Below are positions 62,237 through 64,000 of a stretch of 64,000 nt of DNA, piece after piece (the stretch's first letter is position 1; every line of letters begins with the position of its first letter). The position numbers and the translations under genes were made by a program. Source of the DNA: Flavicella sp049625305. Its GTDB lineage: Bacteria; Bacteroidota; Bacteroidia; Flavobacteriales; Flavobacteriaceae. The notes beneath the pieces are model-generated. The model saw only the letters and a program-made list of their open reading frames with translations. It did not search any database and was not told where the DNA came from. The stretch is taken from positions 1-64,000 of the forward strand of contig JBMZVD010000001.1 of NCBI GenBank assembly GCA_049625305.1. The letters are read 5' to 3'.

Positions 62237-62880
62237 ATACCTTCAAAAATAAAACATCCAAAAGAAGAAGCAATATGAAAATCAGGCACTTCTGTCTTTG
62301 GGTCTACCCATGTGATCCAAGTAGGTTCGTAAGTCTCATCTGCTTGTTGCTTGTATTTAGCTCTGTAAATACCAGTTTCCAATCTGTTGCCTTTTAAAAG
62401 TCCCAACTCACTAAGTGAGTCAAGTGTTATCGCTATCTCAACTGTAAAGTAGTCATTTTCTACAGAGGACTGTATCTCAATATCCTTTACAGGCCAATTC
62501 CAATCAAAATCAAATGCTCTCTGAGGTCTTGCTTTGAAATCCATCAAGCGTGCTGTTGGATCTATCTCCAAACAAAAATATGGATCTAACTTCTCGTTAG
62601 ACCTAAAAAATAACTCGACACGATCGGACTCATTGATACTATCTTTTGTATCGTCAGTTGTATCAACATAAACGTTAGGATCAGCTACCCTGAAGCGACA
62701 ATACAAATGTGTTTGGTTGTGGATCGCTTTGAATTCAATTTTTGCTATAGGGTCTTGCTTCCATGGAGAAGAAAAATCCGTCAAAGAAAACGCCTCCTCC
62801 CAAAGTTTGCTATCTCCTTTGCCATTAAGAAGAAGTTCTTGATTTTTTATTGAAGAAACAGTGTACGATTTTAAAGACAT
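62233..62880 (-). CDS. CBM9-like carbohydrate-binding protein
   Basis: A 215-aa protein with the CBM9/DOMON-like beta-sandwich pattern: KLWEEAFSLTDFSSPWK near the start, ESDRVELFFRSNEKLDPYFC in the middle, and a C-terminal Trp-rich strand. No signal peptide is visible, which is odd for a glycan-binding protein and suggests a cytoplasmic role or a different function. It ends over the LacI stop and lies 86 bases downstream of a sulfatase on the same strand, with which it may be co-transcribed. Confidence 0.8.
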   Translation of the reverse strand: MSLKSYTVSSIKNQELLLNGKGDSKLWEEAFSLTDFSSPWKQDPIAKIEFKAIHNQTHLYCRFRVADPNVYVDTTDDTKDSINESDRVELFFRSNEKLDPYFCLEIDPTARLMDFKARPQRAFDFDWNWPVKDIEIQSSVENDYFTVEIAITLDSLSELGLLKGNRLETGIYRAKYKQQADETYEPTWITWVDPKTEVPDFHIASSFGCFIFEGI

Positions 62881-62966
62881 CTTAGTTATTTATTTATTAT
62901 GCTTATTAGAGAGGAAGCTATGTAATCGTTCGTGTTTACAAGCAAAAACATATGCTAAAAGAATTA

Positions 62967-64000
62967 TTAAAATATTTCAACTTCGTGTTGGTTGTCAAAA
63001 CCACCTTGTTTTTGTTTTTTCAATTTTTCCTCTAGCTCTTTTACTTTCTCAGGGTATTCATCAGCAAGGTTATTCGTTTCTTCAGGATCTGATTTCAGAT
63101 TGTATAATTGTGGACTTAACTCAAAACCAGTTTCAATGATGGGACCCCAAGGTACTAATTTAGGTCCTTTGAAAGGAGCTATATATTTCCAAGAGTTTTC
63201 AACATAAGACAAAGGCCCCATAAAACTTTCTTGAATCAAAGAAGTTCTTCCTATCGTATCGTTTCCTTTGAAAACATCCAATCTATTCTGACTGTCAATA
63301 ACATCGTTTGCTACTTTTTCAACCCCAACCAATTGGGCAAAAGAACGCAAAAAATCTACCTGGCTAACCAGCGCATTCGAACGCATACCTTTGTTTGTAC
63401 CATCTGGCCAACGTACAATCAGTGGTATTTTACTACCGCCGTCGTAGGTACTGTATTTTCCACCACGTAAGCTTCCTGTTGGTTGGTGATCTCCTAGTAG
63501 TTCTCTTGCTTGGTCTTGGTAGCCATCGTCTACAACGGGTCCATTATCACTTGAAAACACGACTACTGTATTGTCTAAGATACCTTTTATCTTTAAAGTT
63601 TCCATGATTTGAGCAACTGTCCAATCCAATTGTAAAATAACATCTCCTCTTGGTCCCATACCACTTTTCCCTTGAAACATTTTATTGGCGATTCTTGGTA
63701 CGTGAATATCATGTGTAGACAACAACAAAAAGAAAGGTTGGTCATTTGCTGCTTCAATAAACTTTTTAGATTTGTTTACCAGTTCCATCGGAATTGTCTC
63801 ATCGTCCCATAGCGCGGCTTTACCACCGTCCATATATCCTATTCTACTGACACCATTTACGATGGTATTATTATGTCCTTGTGATGTTTTCATTTTTAAC
63901 AATTCAGGGTTTTCTTTCCCTGTTGGCCAGTCACCTATTTTCTTTTTATAATTGACACGTATCGGATCGTTGGGATCCAAGTTCACAATGTTATGGTTTT
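62967..64000 (-). CDS. S1-family sulfatase, 5' part outside the window
   Basis: The C-terminal part (about 340 residues) of a sulfatase. STHDIHVP, FSSDNGPVVDDGYQD and SLRGGKYSTYDGGSKIP are active-site and core loops of the later half, and QLYNLKSDPEETNNLADEYP is the usual end. The frame stays open to the window edge (the codons before position 63986 read through), so the GTG at 63986 is not a start. The CxPSR formylglycine motif is therefore not visible. Subfamily is uncertain; the RGGKYS and EGG-like loops resemble arylsulfatase A-like members. Confidence 0.9.
   Translation of the reverse strand, partial: NHNIVNLDPNDPIRVNYKKKIGDWPTGKENPELLKMKTSQGHNNTIVNGVSRIGYMDGGKAALWDDETIPMELVNKSKKFIEAANDQPFFLLLSTHDIHVPRIANKMFQGKSGMGPRGDVILQLDWTVAQIMETLKIKGILDNTVVVFSSDNGPVVDDGYQDQARELLGDHQPTGSLRGGKYSTYDGGSKIPLIVRWPDGTNKGMRSNALVSQVDFLRSFAQLVGVEKVANDVIDSQNRLDVFKGNDTIGRTSLIQESFMGPLSYVENSWKYIAPFKGPKLVPWGPIIETGFELSPQLYNLKSDPEETNNLADEYPEKVKELEEKLKKQKQGGFDNQHEVEIF

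Noticed and set aside
63986..64000. GTG at 63986 as the start of the last sulfatase
   Set aside because: The frame continues open to the window edge and the N-terminal sulfatase motif is absent, so the gene is truncated by the window.
1..64000. tRNA, rRNA, CRISPR arrays and insertion sequences
   Set aside because: No cloverleaf-like segments, regularly spaced repeats, transposase motifs or terminal inverted repeats were found by eye in the intergenic regions.

Overview
The window is a low-GC chromosomal segment of a member of the Bacteroidota, most likely a marine Flavobacteriaceae. Four things point there. Promoters repeatedly match the Bacteroidota pattern TTG-N17-23-TAnnTTTG and Shine-Dalgarno sequences are largely absent. 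There are SusC/SusD, DUF6089, DUF4293 and twin OmpH/Skp genes next to bamA. The primary sigma factor is short (287 aa) and Rho carries a long insert. Sulfatases are abundant. No tRNA, rRNA, CRISPR array, insertion sequence or prophage was seen.

Region 1 (1-9.2 kb) is a light/pigment island. A MerR-type regulator with the signatures of B12-dependent CarH photoreceptors precedes a tightly packed operon, crtI-crtB-(small unknown)-crtZ-crtY, which should take GGPP to zeaxanthin. An SDR/DUF2867 protein, TspO and a radical SAM enzyme with an odd cysteine spacing follow.

Region 2 (9.3-41.3 kb) is mostly core genome. It holds zinc-free L31, a glutaminyl cyclase lipoprotein, a five-gene run (beta-helix lipoprotein, SDR, SprT-like, DUF389, phosphoesterase), dnaG, clpX, clpP, a DEAD-box helicase and trigger factor. 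Next come pdxJ, a CBS protein, NAD kinase, the envelope run DUF6089-uppS-bamA-ompH-ompH-murI, rho, a LuxR-type response regulator with a TPR histidine kinase, rpoD and rpe. DnaG has lost all four zinc ligands.

Region 3 (41.3-64 kb) is a sulfated-glycan utilisation locus. It has a surface lipoprotein, SusD, SusC, a secreted esterase, a lipoprotein sulfatase, a GH3 glycosidase and an 874-aa secreted protein that fuses a sulfatase to a divergent GH10 domain. Next to it is an amino-sugar operon: an APH/NahK-type kinase, an FHS sugar:H+ symporter and a NagB-PIG-L fusion. This operon diverges from a LacI regulator across a pair of near-perfect LacI-type operators. A CBM9-like protein and a further sulfatase, cut by the window end, complete the locus. 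The likely logic is that sulfatases, GH10, GH3 and esterase strip and cut a sulfated glycan at or outside the outer membrane, SusCD imports fragments, and the amino-sugar operon takes up, phosphorylates, deacetylates and deaminates a GlcNAc-type sugar. The substrate itself cannot be read from the sequence. The sulfatase-GH10 fusion is the strongest candidate for something undescribed.
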